A DNA stretch of 64,000 nt from Unio delphinus (GCA_029339505.1 JAQISU010000025.1:2951501-3015500); one strand, 5' to 3'. Positions 24,456 to 38,125 are shown, counted from the stretch's first letter. Notes: generated from the letters alone by a model not told the origin. Made by a program: numbers and translations.

Positions 24456-26598
24456 AATGGGACACGATATATTAAACCTGTTAAAATACAAAGCTACACG
24501 AACAAGCAAAATAAACGATGTAAGAGGAGACGGATGTAGCAACGTGTAATCTGAAGTTATACATTCCTACAATTTGCTTACTTATCACGCCTGTACATTC
24601 AAATTAGAACACAAGCTTATGATTAATTCAATACAATATAGATACTGTACGTGCATTAAACAAATGACTTATCAAAATATACAAATGTATAATAATTGTT
24701 TTGAAATCGAACGCATTATACATATTGTGTTCGTAGAAATGCACTTATAGACATGTACGTGTCATCGCTAATTGTACACATAATCTGAGGTACTTCCATA
24801 TATGTTTGAGCATTCTGAGTTTCCTTTAGACTGTCGTATGTTTTAGTTAATTGTGATTGGTTGTATTTGGTTCGGAAAGGCCGGAAATGAGGTGGGTGTG
24901 ATAGGATGGGGCATTGGGTTAGCCTCTAAATAATTAGTTCGTAAATGCCGGACGTAAGGTGGGTAAGCTAAGGTGGGGCACTGAGTTAGCCTCTTAATCA
25001 TGATGCATAGAAGGTAAGTATGGACTATTAACCATTTTATTGTTGTTTGGTTTTCTGACCCCGAGTAAGCAAGACCATATTTGCTATGGTCCATGATTGG
25101 TTACATGACAGCCTATGAAAACTTAAAACAATCGTTTCATTAACATTAAGTTAGAAGTTCATGAATAAGGTAGAATCTTTCCAGATACTGAAGTTTATCT
25201 GAAATATCAGTTATTAAATAGCTGACGTTTGATCCGTACTGTTTCTATGAGTTATTTCGCGAATAGTTCAAAGAGACTCATGTCATTTGACCCATGGTGA
25301 GTGTTATTATATCCGTGTTAGGCTTTCTAATCCTCGACCCATTTGTTGCTTGTTTTATTACACTAAACCGCAATCTCCATTTCCTGCTAATCTTTAAAGT
25401 TTCATCGTACAAATCAATTTCCTTCTAAAGACTGTATCTTTAAAAGTGCTCTGCCTTTAGAGATTTTTCTCTAAAATGTTTGTATAAGATACTATCCCCT
25501 TTCTAGTTTAATTTTCTGACTCGAGAATATATCGACAAAATAGCCAAAACTGTCAAAGTAACATATATTTAATTGTCGTCTTTTTCCCTATACTTTCCAT
25601 GGGAACAATATTCACCATCAGATGGCCATTCACGCAACTTATACAGGCCTTTCCAATAGAAACCACTTTCCCTCATTTTTTTATAATTTGTTGTTCAGTT
25701 ATAATTCTTTAAAATCAATGTATCTTATTTTCATTTTCATTTACGCAATGTATCCCCACCTTTAGGATTGAAGTAAAGAATCATACATACTGTTCGTTTT
25801 GTGTAGGTTATAGTAAAAGAAAACAGAATACTTAATTAATACAATGTTTAATACATTTAATACCGTGTAAGAAGGTGCTATAGTCAAGTAAGCAGTGATG
25901 CCGTTCGAAAGAGTTATTTTATATTTTCAGCGATTCATGTTTTGGTATTTCAGTATATTTCAGTATGTTCAATATTATTTCAAATATAGGAATGATTTCA
26001 AAAATATGTTAAATTTTGCTAATTTATGTACTGAGCAGCCGTTTCTGATTTAAGCACTTACACGAATTTCTTTCGCCTAGAATACCAACTCGCCCTTCTG
26101 GCACTGATTCTTGAGAAGGAAAGTTTAACAATTGTATGTTCACTGAGATTTTGACTGTGCTTCTTGAGAATGAAAGAAATCACCTTCTCCAAAAAAAAAA
26201 AAAAAAAAAAAGACAACAAAGAAAGTATTTCCTGTGAAATGGCGATGAATATGCGAGAATGTTTGTCTGAATATTCACTATGGATCAGGAAATCTTATTC
26301 AGTTGAAACTACTTGGACTCTGACTTCGCTTTGCACAGCGAAAGAAGCATGGCATTTTGATCAAGTTTATGGTAAATGTGTGCGTACCGTCGTTGAAGAC
26401 TCATGGACTGGAAAATATTGACCACTGTGAAATAAAACATGGACATGCGAGTAACCTTGACCTTTTGCTAGTACTACGTCTGAAGTCCTTATAGATCAGA
26501 AAAGTGTATCCTGTAGAGCAAAGATAAATTTGCGACTAATTTCGAATTTTGCGATTATCTTTGTCAAAGGTCCTTAGGGACAGAACCAGACTTTATCA

Positions 26599-26925
26599 CC
26601 GCTCCGGTGGCCAGTGATTAGAGCGTCCGCCTCTAAAACGGGATGTGGTAGGTTCGACCCTCGGCCGAGTCATACCAGAGACCTACAAAAATGGTACTAA
26701 CAGCTGCCTCGCATGGCGCTCTGCATTAAGATGTTAGTGTTAGGACTGGTCGGACTGGTGTCAGGATAATGTGCCTGGGTGGGACATCATGTTACATGTC
26801 TGCGGCATGATGCCCCAGTGCTATACATCACTATAATCAGCCTCATTATAGACATCGTAGCGATTTGACTGAAAAGTTATTAAAACTGCGTTAAAAATCA
26901 TAATCAAACAAGCAAACAAACGAGA
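26599..26925 (+). mobile_element. tRNA-derived SINE, family A, copy 3
   Basis: Starts CCGCTCCGGTGGCCAGTGAT like the complement of copy 2, with A box (GGCCAGTGATTAGAGC) and B box (AGGTTCGACCCTC). The body has GTTAGTGTTAGGACTGG, GGATAATGTGCCTGGGTGGG and ATCGTAGCGATTTGACTGAA, ending in a degenerate AAACAAGCAAACAAAC tail. Confidence 0.88.
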
Positions 26926-27173
26926 ATTTATGAAAATTCAAAAATAGGACCTGAACACAACTATCAACGTAATTCATAAATTGAACGACACTTGAAATGA
27001 AGTAGCATTTAAAACAAAGGTCATATTTGAACATGGAAGCTAGTAGGAATATCAGCAATTTATTTTAAAGAATTGTTTCCAAGATTGCCAAAATCACATT
27101 ATCTCGAAAATACTTATGTGGTGCATGCCGGGTGTAAATGCTGCCCGTGCCTTGAAATTGACTTTGAATTGAA

Positions 27174-27249
27174 CCTGTACGCTAAGCAAAAACACGCTAC
27201 CAATGATATAACCTGTACGCTAAGCAAAAACACGCTACGAATGATATAA
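27174..27249. repeat. 38-bp tandem duplication
   Basis: Two adjacent copies of a 38-bp unit starting CCTGTACGCTAAGC differ at one base (ACGCTACC versus ACGCTACG). Confidence 0.95.
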
Positions 27250-27438
27250 CCTGAACCTAAATATAGAACCGTTGACTTTAAGATACACAAAAAACTATAT
27301 ATTATTAATACTAAATTTGAACTTTTCGAATTAATACCTGCACAAGCTTACAATCATTAGTGATGGATTAGAACCTATTAAGGTAATACTTCAAATAATT
27401 AGTATCTGATACCTATTAATTTTAACCTTTTGAATTAA

Positions 27439-27439
<1 letters not shown>

Positions 27440-27519
<80 letters not shown>
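27440..27519. repeat. (TA)n microsatellite
   Basis: Uninterrupted TA tract. Confidence 0.97.
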
Positions 27520-27520
<1 letters not shown>

Positions 27521-30060
27521 CACTAAACTGCTTTTATAAATTATTTATAATTAAATAATAATTTAAAATAAATTTGACCTATACAAGGCCAATCCGAATA
27601 CAAATACAAAGTGTAACGTACAATACAATATAGCAACATATAAAATAGGAAATATGCTAGCGCCCTTGTGTTTTTACAGGACGTGTTATGGGGACAGACT
27701 TCTGATATCGTTGGTCCCGAGTATCTAAGAAGAGAGACGGAAGTGACTCAAGTGAGACTGGCAGAACAGTCGGAGTCGAAAAAGTAGTCAGGAGAGAGTC
27801 GAGGAGGAGGAGCAGAAAGTGAGATGGAAAAGGAGTATAGAGAAGTCGAGAGGAGAAAGAATTTGGAGCAAGTCAGGAGGAAGGGGAGAAGGAATTGGAA
27901 GAATAGGATAGAATACACAGATGAGTAAAATACAAGGACAGGTGGAAATTGATCTCACACTACTTAGCAAGTGATGTAATAGGCTGTTACAGGGTCGAGA
28001 GGTAAGAGTGATAGGAAAATTATCATTTGATTATTGAATTGTTTTGAATTATTAATAATTTGAATTTCACTTTTTGTGTACTCAATAATTTAACTGTCGG
28101 CATTGCTGACTGTGGGCTTCGAGTTTTACCTCTCTCTATCACTAATGTGACTTCTTACAAAAACGAGCCCGCGTGGGACTTCTAAAATAGTTTTAATAAA
28201 ATATTTAGATCGACCCACCCCACCTCAACCTAAAGAACCCCTCAACCTAAAGAACCCCTCAACGTTATTTTATTACTAAGAATTCTCCTTCTCTTCCTTT
28301 TAACCTCTTTTGCCTTCGAACTATATTTGGCATGCATAGTTTCTTGTATATTTTGTGTGTATTTTTCCAACGATATATTTAATTATATGAGAAGAAAGGG
28401 AGAAAATAACAATTATAAATCCGGAGTTTATTTTGATAAATAATATATAGTGCTGTCATGATGTTCCATGTACATTTTAGATTGAATTTGAATGGAAATA
28501 GAAAACAAAGCTACACATGTTATTTATATTGATATTGTCTCAGAATCTTCGTACTTATCGCACACACAGTTCGATGATGTATTTATTTTCAATCATGATG
28601 TAAAATAGTCTTAACATATAACGTGGTCGGATCGGCCAAATAGGTTGACGTTAATGTACGTACTCAAAGAGACTGAAACGTAATTTCGATACCTGATTAT
28701 TTGTTTTCTGCGTCGAAGCTTACTGTATAACGTTTGAGCAATATTTATCGAAATTTAATTAACCGATCTTGCCTGTGCACTCAAACCAGGTGGAACTATG
28801 AAGTATCGTGATTTTAAGCGCGATTACTCCCATTGTTGACAAGAGAGGGAGCTTGACAGTAGATGCTATTGATATTTCCACATATTTACGTGGGTCAGTA
28901 TGAATTATTGAGCTCGTTCTATCATCACCATTCAAATTTTTTTTTATATAAGCGAGTAACGGTTGACCTATTTTCGTTTTAGCAGCACGTCAAATATGAA
29001 ATGATAGACCGCGCAAGATGTTCATATAAAATTATTATCTTATTATCCGAGCCTACACAATATGTTGAATAAGTTCAGCTAAAAGTGTATGGTATTTGAA
29101 AATAAACCTAGGTTTCTTAAATGAATGAACGTAAATGGTTTTAACGCGAAACGTGTTTGGTATTCTAATTTGCAGACTGTTACGACTAGATCAATTATTG
29201 GGGCACACTCGAGTGGGATAAAGGCTCATAATTTACATAGCAATTTGGACACTCCTTGGTGAATCATTTTTTTTTTTGTATCTTCCGCAGAGTGGAATAA
29301 ATAAATAAATAAATTCTGAAATAGCTACAGAAATAAGAAGTAATGTGTGGCCGGCTCAATAAATAGTAAAAAGATTTATAATATGTATAAAACCGTTTCT
29401 TATTCGAGCAGGAGGTATAGCTATGCATTCAGAAATATGTCTTTGGAATGATATGTTTTTACAAATTTTTCTCACTATATGGTAGATATAAATATCGTAT
29501 TGCAAATTATTTATATTTTTTGCAAGAAAATAATACAATATTTGTATATTTAGAAAAGCAATACTACTCAGATGGACGAGTCATCCTTTATGTCCCTACG
29601 ATATATCGCTAATTAGCACAATGTTTGATAGCATATTTGCATTACAGTAAATGACATGTATTTACGACAATAAAAAATATGTGATTTTAAAATAACCTAG
29701 TTGTTATCACTCTGCAGTTGTCAGGCGTGATGCACCTGAATGGAATCTAACTTATGCATGCTTTTTTTCTTTTTGCCATTTAAACGAACGACTTAATTTT
29801 CGAACATTATAAAATAATTCAGTCGGTTAAACGCAGATCTTTTCATGAGTTCTTTGCCATCTAAATCCGTGTATGTGCATTTGGAAAATGTGACATTTGT
29901 AAAATTTGAAATATTATATCTGTAATTTTGACACAAAAGTTTAAGCTTTGATACGTCCATTACCTAATGTTCTTTATTAACAAAAAATGGTCAATATACT
30001 TAAAGAGATGATGATGAGGAAATCGTTTTATATTTGAATAAAGAATTCTAAACTTTATAA

Positions 30061-30061
30061 A

Positions 30062-30118
<57 letters not shown>

Positions 30119-30134
30119 ATTATTATTATTATTA

Positions 30135-30199
<65 letters not shown>

Positions 30200-30200
30200 G
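30061..30200. repeat. (ATT)n microsatellite
   Basis: About 140 bases of ATT with two interruptions. Confidence 0.97.
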
Positions 30201-30321
30201 GTAGTAGTATCATTATTAGTGCTATGATTATTATCTCAAGAAAGCTTGCAAGATTACATTGTTTAGATTAATCGACTTGTAGGTACTTTATTCAGGACTT
30301 ACACAGCGTAGGCTAGACTAG

Positions 30322-30327
<6 letters not shown>

Positions 30328-30409
<82 letters not shown>
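30328..30409. repeat. (CT)n microsatellite
   Basis: About 80 bases of pure CT, 400 bases before the first recognised cadherin exon. Confidence 0.97.
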
Positions 30410-30411
<2 letters not shown>

Positions 30412-30805
30412 GTACACAATCAGCCACCACGACTACTTCAAATATCAGTACTGGAATTTACGAGTGTATGTGCGCTTCACAAATATATCGGCACATTTTC
30501 TTTAAATGTGAAACATTGTAGTTTAATATTTGAAGTGGTCGCATAGCAACAATACTGGTCGAGTATGTATTTTTGTCAAAAATGCAAAATTGATACAGTC
30601 TGCACATCCATACATCTATGTTCTCTATACCTATGACACGAAATTCACCGATCGCATCTATGAAGGCGTTACAGGTCATTTTTTGTAATTTGAACAACGA
30701 CTGTATAGTATAGATCAATATTCGATGTATACATATCATTAACACTATATTGTCTTATAAAATGTTTAGAAGATCAGATATCTTACTGGAAACGAATCAT
30801 TTCAG

Positions 30806-30886
30806 GCCAAATTTGCACAGACGTAGATGCGGCTGGTCAGGATTATCTCCGAGCCTGGTGGTCAGACAGCGTGGACAGCAGAAGCG
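30806..30886 (+). CDS. Cadherin-like gene, N-terminal domain exon 1
   Basis: TTTCAG acceptor, GGTAAG donor, 81 bases entered after one base of a codon. It reads QICTDVDAAGQDYLRAWWSD, then SVDSRS and the first base of Gly. The initial Gln-Ile-Cys resembles a mature N-terminus just after signal cleavage, so a short signal-peptide exon is expected upstream. It joins 33854 in phase (G + GT gives Gly). Confidence 0.65.
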
Positions 30887-31496
30887 GTAAGATAACAATT
30901 TTTTTATTTATGTTTTCCTATGGGTTGTGTATTTGAAATTAATAATTTCCATTTTTGGCACATTGTAGTTCTGATTTGGGAGGCAACAACTGCATTTGCA
31001 TCGTATTTGCTTCCGTGTCCTCAGAAACCTTCCTATTCCCTGTACTAGATTACATATCTAATATTTTATTTAATATGAACTATATCTCATTTTTTTTTCA
31101 TGCAAATCTCGGTCTGTCAAAGTTTAAGTAACTGTGTAGTTAGATGAATATATACCAAACGTTTTGTTTACTGATATGCTTATATATTTATGGCAACTGA
31201 AGCCTTCGTTAAGAAAGTTAACTAGAAGAAGCAAAAATAAGCTAAATCCCAGCATAATAACATACAAATTAATATACAGAAATATAAAAAAAAAATTAAT
31301 ACAAATATTGATGGTCCTGGTGATGTAGGACTTTTCTGGATATAAATATATTGGGAGCTGTGAAGATATTGATTTAGGGAAAAAGGCGAGGATTGCGAAT
31401 ACTTTATGCGATCAAAGTATATTTTATTTGGTTTGGGGTGATGGTTTTGAAACTGCTACTACATTATACTGCCAGTCAATAATTAACATATTTATT

Positions 31497-31497
<1 letters not shown>

Positions 31498-31566
<69 letters not shown>
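31498..31566. repeat. (AAT)n microsatellite
   Basis: Trinucleotide tract in the first cadherin intron. Confidence 0.97.
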
Positions 31567-31568
<2 letters not shown>

Positions 31569-31896
31569 CTAGAGCAAATATAGGCTATTGGATTAGCTAG
31601 CATTTATTTTCAAAGAAATTATTGTTCAGCTCGGGGCGGCTCTTCATCTTAGAGGCTTAAAATCCAACTTTTGTGAAAGTTATACATTTAAACGCAGGTA
31701 TTTGTAGAGAATTCAATATAAATTTATATTAATAACGAATATGGAATTTTCAGGTATGGAAGAACAGACAAATGTTGACCAGAAACTATAATATCTGGCA
31801 TTTAATGTAACTATAACTAAAAAAGTTTAAAAAAAGAGATTTGATAGACAATTGCAATAAAAGTAAATGAATTATAACTTTGTATATAAAATACAC

Positions 31897-31897
<1 letters not shown>

Positions 31898-31958
<61 letters not shown>

Positions 31959-32142
31959 TAAATAAAAATAAATTTGATAATAATAATAATAATAATAAAT
32001 AATAATAATAATAATATAAATAATATAATTTATAATAATTTATAATAATTTATTAATAATAATAATAATAATAATATAAATAAAAATAAATTTAATAATA
32101 ATAATAATAATAAATAATAATAATATAATAAAAAACATAAAT

Positions 32143-32184
<42 letters not shown>
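31898..32184. repeat. Interrupted (AAT)n array
   Basis: About 290 bases of AAT broken by recurring ATATAAATAAAAATAAATTT-like spacers, giving a loose higher-order repeat. Confidence 0.92.
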
Positions 32185-32186
<2 letters not shown>

Positions 32187-32671
32187 GATAATATTAATTC
32201 GTTTTTCCCTGGAATCATTGCAGTTTCATTTCATAGACTATAATGATAGCGTTCAATCAATAAATATTTACTGAGTGTTGATAATCCAATTACTAGATAC
32301 AATTTCAAGCTTTAGAATTCAACATATAAACTTAAGCGTCTCTTTTGTTTTGCCATGCCATATTGTTTTTTAATTCCAATTATCCAAAGCAGTTAAATAT
32401 AATGTCATGCTACCTGATATCAAGCAGTATTAGAAGTACGTTTAGTTAATTAAATCTTTGCTATGTTTTATTGCATTAAATAGTAAACTGGATAATGTCG
32501 TGTTTTATTTTCGATTAAATCTTGCATTGTTATAGAATATAGAACTAAATCGCGTAGATTTAGTCGTTTCTAGCAACATTTCACGTGAGTTGTGAATACA
32601 TATATACATATGTATATAGATTTTCCCCGTCATAAACAAGTTATGTTCCAAATGTCACTAAATGCTCGTGT

Positions 32672-32727
32672 GTATGTGTGTGTGTGTGTGTGTGTACGTG
32701 CGTGTGTGTGTGTGTGTGTGTGTGTGT
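32672..32727. repeat. (GT)n microsatellite
   Basis: Imperfect GT tract. Confidence 0.93.
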
Positions 32728-33142
32728 AAGTGCAAGTGTGTGTAAGAGATAGGGAATCACGCTGATCAAGGTGAATGCCATCCAGAAACAAGAAAAATGT
32801 AAGTATAAAAACGAAGTTCTAAACTCATTTTAGATCTCATTATTTAAAAATATAATATATTTCGCCTTATTGGATTGAACTCTGAAGATGAAATGTCAGG
32901 CTTTTGAAGAAAATTGCTGTAGCATAGCGGACATGGATGAATGATGACAAGCATCCTAGACAGAACAGCCACAGTCGATAACCACTCTGGCACATCTGGG
33001 TCATGTGATGACAATAGATGCAAGACCCATGAACAGTATCATGTTGAATAAAAAAGCATGATCAAATACAATAATGAGCGAAGAACTCGTCATACACCGG
33101 ACAAATATGACATGCAAAACATATGCATGTGATACTGGTATA

Positions 33143-33215
33143 GAGTACTAGTTTTCTAACACCATGCACAAAATATAAAGAGTACAAGGTTTCTAACACC
33201 ATGCACAAAATATAA
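33143..33215. repeat. 36-bp tandem duplication
   Basis: AGAGTACTAG/TTTTCTAACACCATGC and a second copy AGAGTACAAG/GTTTCTAACACCATGC lie side by side, each continuing ACAAAATATAA. Confidence 0.9.
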
Positions 33216-33671
33216 AAAAACAAAATGTGCAGACAAGTAAATGCAAATTGCTTTAATGACGCGTACGAAGTTTGGCCCTCAGTAGGTCCTCACAAATATG
33301 ATTAGATGACAAAGAAGATGTATATCAGCCAGGTAGAAGAAAACTGTCCATCCCCTGGTCATACTTGCAGCCAAATTATACTGATCCCATGTAGTGACCA
33401 CAAACCGGGATAAAACGGAATCTTACCGAATAACACTGAAACATTGCAACCGAAACCAAGTGGACGCCATAAAGGCATTAAAACAAAGATATTGTTTCAG
33501 ATGAAAAAAGATTAAATAAAAATAAATGTTCCTTAGTAACTTTTTTTCTGTTTGCACTGTTGTTTTACCCTAAATTTGCTATTAATATGTTTGTGTAATT
33601 CTTATTACAGAACAATGCATTAGCAGAAGTATGATATAATGTAAGGTAATTTTGTATTTGGAGTACACACA

Positions 33672-33674
<3 letters not shown>

Positions 33675-33731
<57 letters not shown>
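33675..33731. repeat. (TA)n microsatellite
   Basis: TA tract 120 bases before the cadherin exon at 33854. Confidence 0.97.
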
Positions 33732-33733
<2 letters not shown>

Positions 33734-33853
33734 CTGACATATTTGGGCTGTTGTTTGACTATATCATCGAATTTATTTCAATTTAATGGCTACTAATGCA
33801 GTCGAAACGAAAACTTATCGCTGTTGACTACGTTTTGATTACTTTCGTATCAG

Positions 33854-34024
33854 GTTTAACGTATTTTTTGAGGGACCCCCGGTACACATTAGGTTGTTGT
33901 GGTGTCATCAAGGATTGGAAAATCTTCGTAAGAAATCCAGGCACTTTTAATTTCCAAGTATGGCGAAGCGCAACGTCCGGAAAATATCAACTGGTTGGAC
34001 AAAACACCTACGTTTACACAGCGG
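33854..34024 (+). CDS. Cadherin-like gene, N-terminal domain exon 2
   Basis: ATCAG acceptor and GTAGGT donor bracket 171 bases. The exon reads LTYFLRDPRYTLGCCGVIKD, WKIFVRNPGTFNFQVWR and YQLVGQNTYVYTA. The alternating hydrophobic pattern indicates a beta-sandwich. I associate the CCGxIKDW...FQVWR...YQLVGxN pattern with uncharacterised lophotrochozoan extracellular proteins that carry cadherin repeats downstream; that is recalled, not verified. A CysCys pair and the Cys in exon 1 could form disulfides. Both flanking junctions are phase 1. Confidence 0.75.
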
Positions 34025-34840
34025 GTAGGTCAGTAATTAATTAATAGTTATTAACTAATGTAAACAAATTTATTATAATTAGTAACCGGCAAAATGCAGT
34101 GTTTCGTTGTTCATACTGAATCAAAACGTCTATCGAGAGAATTTATTCCACTGCTCCATTCCTTTTCCGTCAGATTCCATATACATAAAAAAACTTACAA
34201 AGGATTAGAATCTGAAATTATACCTAAACAGATTAAAGTATAGTCTTGAAACAAAGTTTCATTTTAAAACAAATATTTTGTGCTTTTTATGGGCTTCTAA
34301 ATTTAAGCTCGTCTACTGAGTTCCTTATCTGGTAGCGTCAGATTTTGAAATATGTCCGACCGTAATATAGAAATTACTAAATTAGAAGTACAACAACTAC
34401 TACTATTACTATCACAATTACTACTACTACTACTTCTACTGCTAGATATTTATATGATTCAAGAAATTCACTATTAGCAATATTTTAAATTAATTCATTT
34501 TCCTTCTATTAATTTTGATTTTCTTGCAAAATGCGGCGTTTTCGTTACAAGTCCGATTATCTCAACAGATGAATTATTGTACTTTGTGCCTTTATATTCG
34601 TGGTTTATAGGAATATCAGAATCAACGTAAACTGATTCTCCACGAATTCAGTAAAAAGGTACAACTTTAAAAAAGACCATATTAATCCTAGACGATGAAG
34701 ATGAGCAATTTTATGACAAAGATCTATATAAAAAAAATGAGAAACGTAATATAGGTTTAACAGTTACACTGTTCCAACGTTAGCTAAAACATGTTCGATT
34801 AACATTCGAGTCATCTCTGATGTTTCTGTATAATTTGCAG

Positions 34841-34919
34841 GGGAGATCAATACCAATCCCCAGCTCACAATGGTCCCATCTCAACGAATCTCTGTGCAGG
34901 TGGGAGACATCCTGGACTG
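34841..34919 (+). CDS. Cadherin-like gene, N-terminal domain exon 3
   Basis: TTTGCAG acceptor and GTAAGT donor. Reads EINTNPQLTMVPSQRISVQV then GDILD and two bases of the Trp codon finished by the next exon. The IxVQVGDILDW motif completes a strand pattern similar to the previous exon. Phases match on both sides. Confidence 0.75.
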
Positions 34920-35174
34920 GTAAGTTAGTCGCTTAGAGGCCTATAACAAAAGCGAGGGCGTGATAATTGATTCTAGTTGCTATATGGCCTGTACTACTAA
35001 TAAGCGTGATGCAGATTATGTCGATCATTTGTCCTTCTCGCAATGGCCTTGACAACGTGCATGCTTACATCAAGATACAGAATTGGAAGTAAATAGGCAT
35101 TACCAATCCTGACGCTTTCTTCAAGACGCCTTACAAAAACTGTTAGGCAAAAAATAGAACTCGAAGGTTTATGC

Positions 35175-35331
35175 CAGTGGTTCCGACAGTGGGCGAGGTA
35201 CATCTTCCCTCTTATGGGCGGTGGGATTATCGAGGGGAGTGGGTGGTCTTGATGCTGAATAATTATTTTACGGGGTAAAGTAGAAACGCTGAGGATAAAG
35301 AAGAATGACCCAACAAATTTTGGAACCACTG
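35175..35331. mobile_element. hAT-type MITE with terminal inverted repeats and 8-bp target duplication
   Basis: The 157-bp element begins CAGTGGTTCC and ends GGAACCACTG, perfect 10-bp inverted termini of hAT type (CAGnGGTTC). Flanks are GTTTATGC and GTTTATAC, an 8-bp duplication with one mismatch, the size expected for hAT elements. It is non-coding and lies in the intron between the exons at 34841 and 36079. Confidence 0.88.
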
Positions 35332-35545
35332 GTTTATACCTATGGTATAATATGAAAGAATTGCAAAACGCACAGCTTTGTTCTATAAGACGGTGAGAAA
35401 TGAGTAAAACATGTACCTGAATTTGTTGTGCAATTTGCCCAATACAGATAAAATACAATAAATAGTAATATTTATTTAATGTTGATCCTTGTCACAGTGT
35501 CTAAAACGGAGATATATTCAAAATTTTAGCAAGGTGGGAGTGGTG

Positions 35546-35548
<3 letters not shown>

Positions 35549-35607
<59 letters not shown>
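35549..35607. repeat. (GA)n microsatellite
   Basis: GA tract in a cadherin intron. Confidence 0.97.
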
Positions 35608-35610
<3 letters not shown>

Positions 35611-36078
35611 CCAAAGACTAAAACTCGTATATTGTTTCCCCATATCCCATTTATCGTGTTGAAAGAGATTCAGAAGACGGTTGAATAAAAATCAGATCCC
35701 TGGTCCCGATATTTCCAAACTGAGTGAGTCAATTATTAACGATTAAAAATGATTCTCCAAACATTCTGGATGCACGTGCACCTCCGCATACTCTAGTACA
35801 GTCATGCACGGACCATAAGTCGAACTGTACACAATAATTACTCCCAGAATGTGTTTGGTAAGCGATTAGAATAATGTGTAAGATACGACTAATGATATGT
35901 TAGCTTATAAGTCAGGCAAGACACGTTTCTACCATAATAGACCGCTTTTTATGATCGTTATCGTTGTCATTAAAATAAGAGGCAGCAACTATAGGAAACA
36001 TAGTTACCAGATCTACCAAATAAGGTTAAATCCATAAACGAACTTCTCTCGTCGAGGATAAATTTATCTTTGTTAAAG

Positions 36079-36234
36079 GCACACAGACAGAGTGGACATG
36101 GTAACGTATTCTGCGGGAACATTTACCACTTTATACTTGACTCAACCGGCGCCGTCAGTAGGAGATGCAGTTAACTTTGCCACCAAGCACCAACACAAAC
36201 AAGGGCTACGCCATGAGAGCTTACCTGTATCCAA
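36079..36234 (+). CDS. Cadherin-like gene, N-terminal domain exon 4 (possible frameshift)
   Basis: AAAG acceptor and GTGAGT donor; 156 bases. It reads HTDRVDMVTYSAGTFTTLYL, TQPAPSVGDAVNFATKHQH and on to LPVS in the direct frame. From about 36186 the +1 frame encodes TNTNKGYAMRAYLYPS, a much better beta-strand sequence, suggesting an inserted base near ACCAAGCACC. The direct frame nevertheless joins exon 42305 in phase, so either a compensating change lies at the junction or the direct frame is the used one. Confidence 0.65.
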
Positions 36235-37074
36235 GTGAGTATATACGTGCGTTCATAAATACAAAAAAATACAGACATATAAACGTTCGTACTGTTACGA
36301 CTGTAGTGTCACAAAATAAGTAACAGAAGGAAGCAAAACAAAATAGTTTTATTGAATTTAACAAGTAATGTAATTATCAAAGTTATGACATAAAAATGTA
36401 AGAGGAACCTATATGGTACATGTATTATGAATTGAGTCCAAAATAATCCCATCAAGTTTTATTCAAGTAAAAGGAATCAAATATTCCGAATGAATTATAG
36501 ATCTCTGAATGCACCTATGACTATTGCAAATTGTCTATAACTTCACTGAATAAGTCACAAAATTCTCAGAATAATATTCTAGTCTAATGAGTACATTGTA
36601 ATTACAGTGAATTATACTATCAAATGTCTCATCTCAAATTATTAAAATAACTTTAAATACATCTGCCGACTGATTTTAACATATGAAACAGTTATCCGGT
36701 ATATAAATAAATAGAAAATGGGAATGAATTAACTGATCAGTTCTCTCCAATAAATCGCATAGTGTCTGTTACGATATACTTCAAATAACAAATCTTACTA
36801 CCCAATCTAACATTTCGCGATAACTACCCCATCCAATGGGAAATAACGTAATTCTTCTAAGAACCCATTTGACGCCACCATCCGATGAGAAACTATTCTA
36901 AACTTGTCATTAAGGTTTATTATAAAAAACAGGACATTTTTCAAAGACCCAATGTACTACATGCTCTGTAATATCTTAAAATAGAATCTATATTAGTGTA
37001 CAAAATGAGCTATGTAATATTTTCGTTTTTGATTATTCCTATAAATTACAGTAATGAACAAATTACACATTATG

Positions 37075-37076
<2 letters not shown>

Positions 37077-37154
<78 letters not shown>
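37077..37154. repeat. (TA)n microsatellite
   Basis: Uninterrupted TA tract. Confidence 0.97.
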
Positions 37155-37158
<4 letters not shown>

Positions 37159-38120
37159 CCGAGAGAGGCAGAAGATGATATAACTTCGAATATATTATCA
37201 TTGCTGCAGCAGGAAAGAAATACAAGTTTCATTCTTACAGTAACTCTAACATTATAAGAAGTTAGTTTAGATTGTACACTGCAGTGAAAGTTGAACTAAT
37301 TAAATAAAGCAGTTAAGTTCAATTTACCGTGTCATATCATACATACAAATGTTGACTTTTAAAGATAACTTCGCAGTACAATTTGTCATGGTCAGTGGGA
37401 CGGATAACCATTACGATTGACATTTGAACTAATCTCACACCATCTTGGCAGTTTGTGATAGGCAACCTCGCTTGTTGTTGGAGGTCAGGGCCATGATTGA
37501 AGTTTAGTTAGAGTCCGTTCGATAACGGCTTGACAAATGGAAGAATCAATTGCAAAAGTAATGAAAAATAGCCGAAAATGGCAGAGATGAGACGAGGCAA
37601 AGCAAATATTTTGGAAATCATTCGCTATTGGAGACAGGTGTCATGATATTATCCAGAATAATTTTTAATAAAGTCGAATTGAGAGGATTATTCTGACTTT
37701 GATGGGAGTGCTAAAAATGTTGGCGCTTGGAGCACGTTAATCCTATTTAGCTAAGCGAAATGAAATGGTCTGTTTCCAGACGAAATTTAATGATTTAATT
37801 GTCATACAACGAAGCAGACTTTTTTCTGCTGAAATGAAAAGCCGGCTCCGAGATCAGAATACGTATTCTTCTCTTTACATTAACTGTCCGAGAGACAAGG
37901 GGTATCGAAATTTGATGGACCCATAACCAAAGAAAAGATAGGTAGATTCTCTGTAGATAAACTACCTAAATCTTGGTGGAATCTCAAATAGCTCTCTACC
38001 TGTACTGCATGGTGATAAAGAGCGCAGTCTACATCCAACGGCAGTTGATGACAAGAAGAAGAATAAAAAAGAAGAATAAAGAAGAAGAAAGGATTAAGAA
38101 AGAAGAAGAAGAAAAATAAG

Positions 38121-38125
<5 letters not shown>

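Noticed and set aside
34997..35458. 153-codon minus-strand frame
   Set aside because: It runs across the hAT MITE and both its flanks and has no domain; open by chance.
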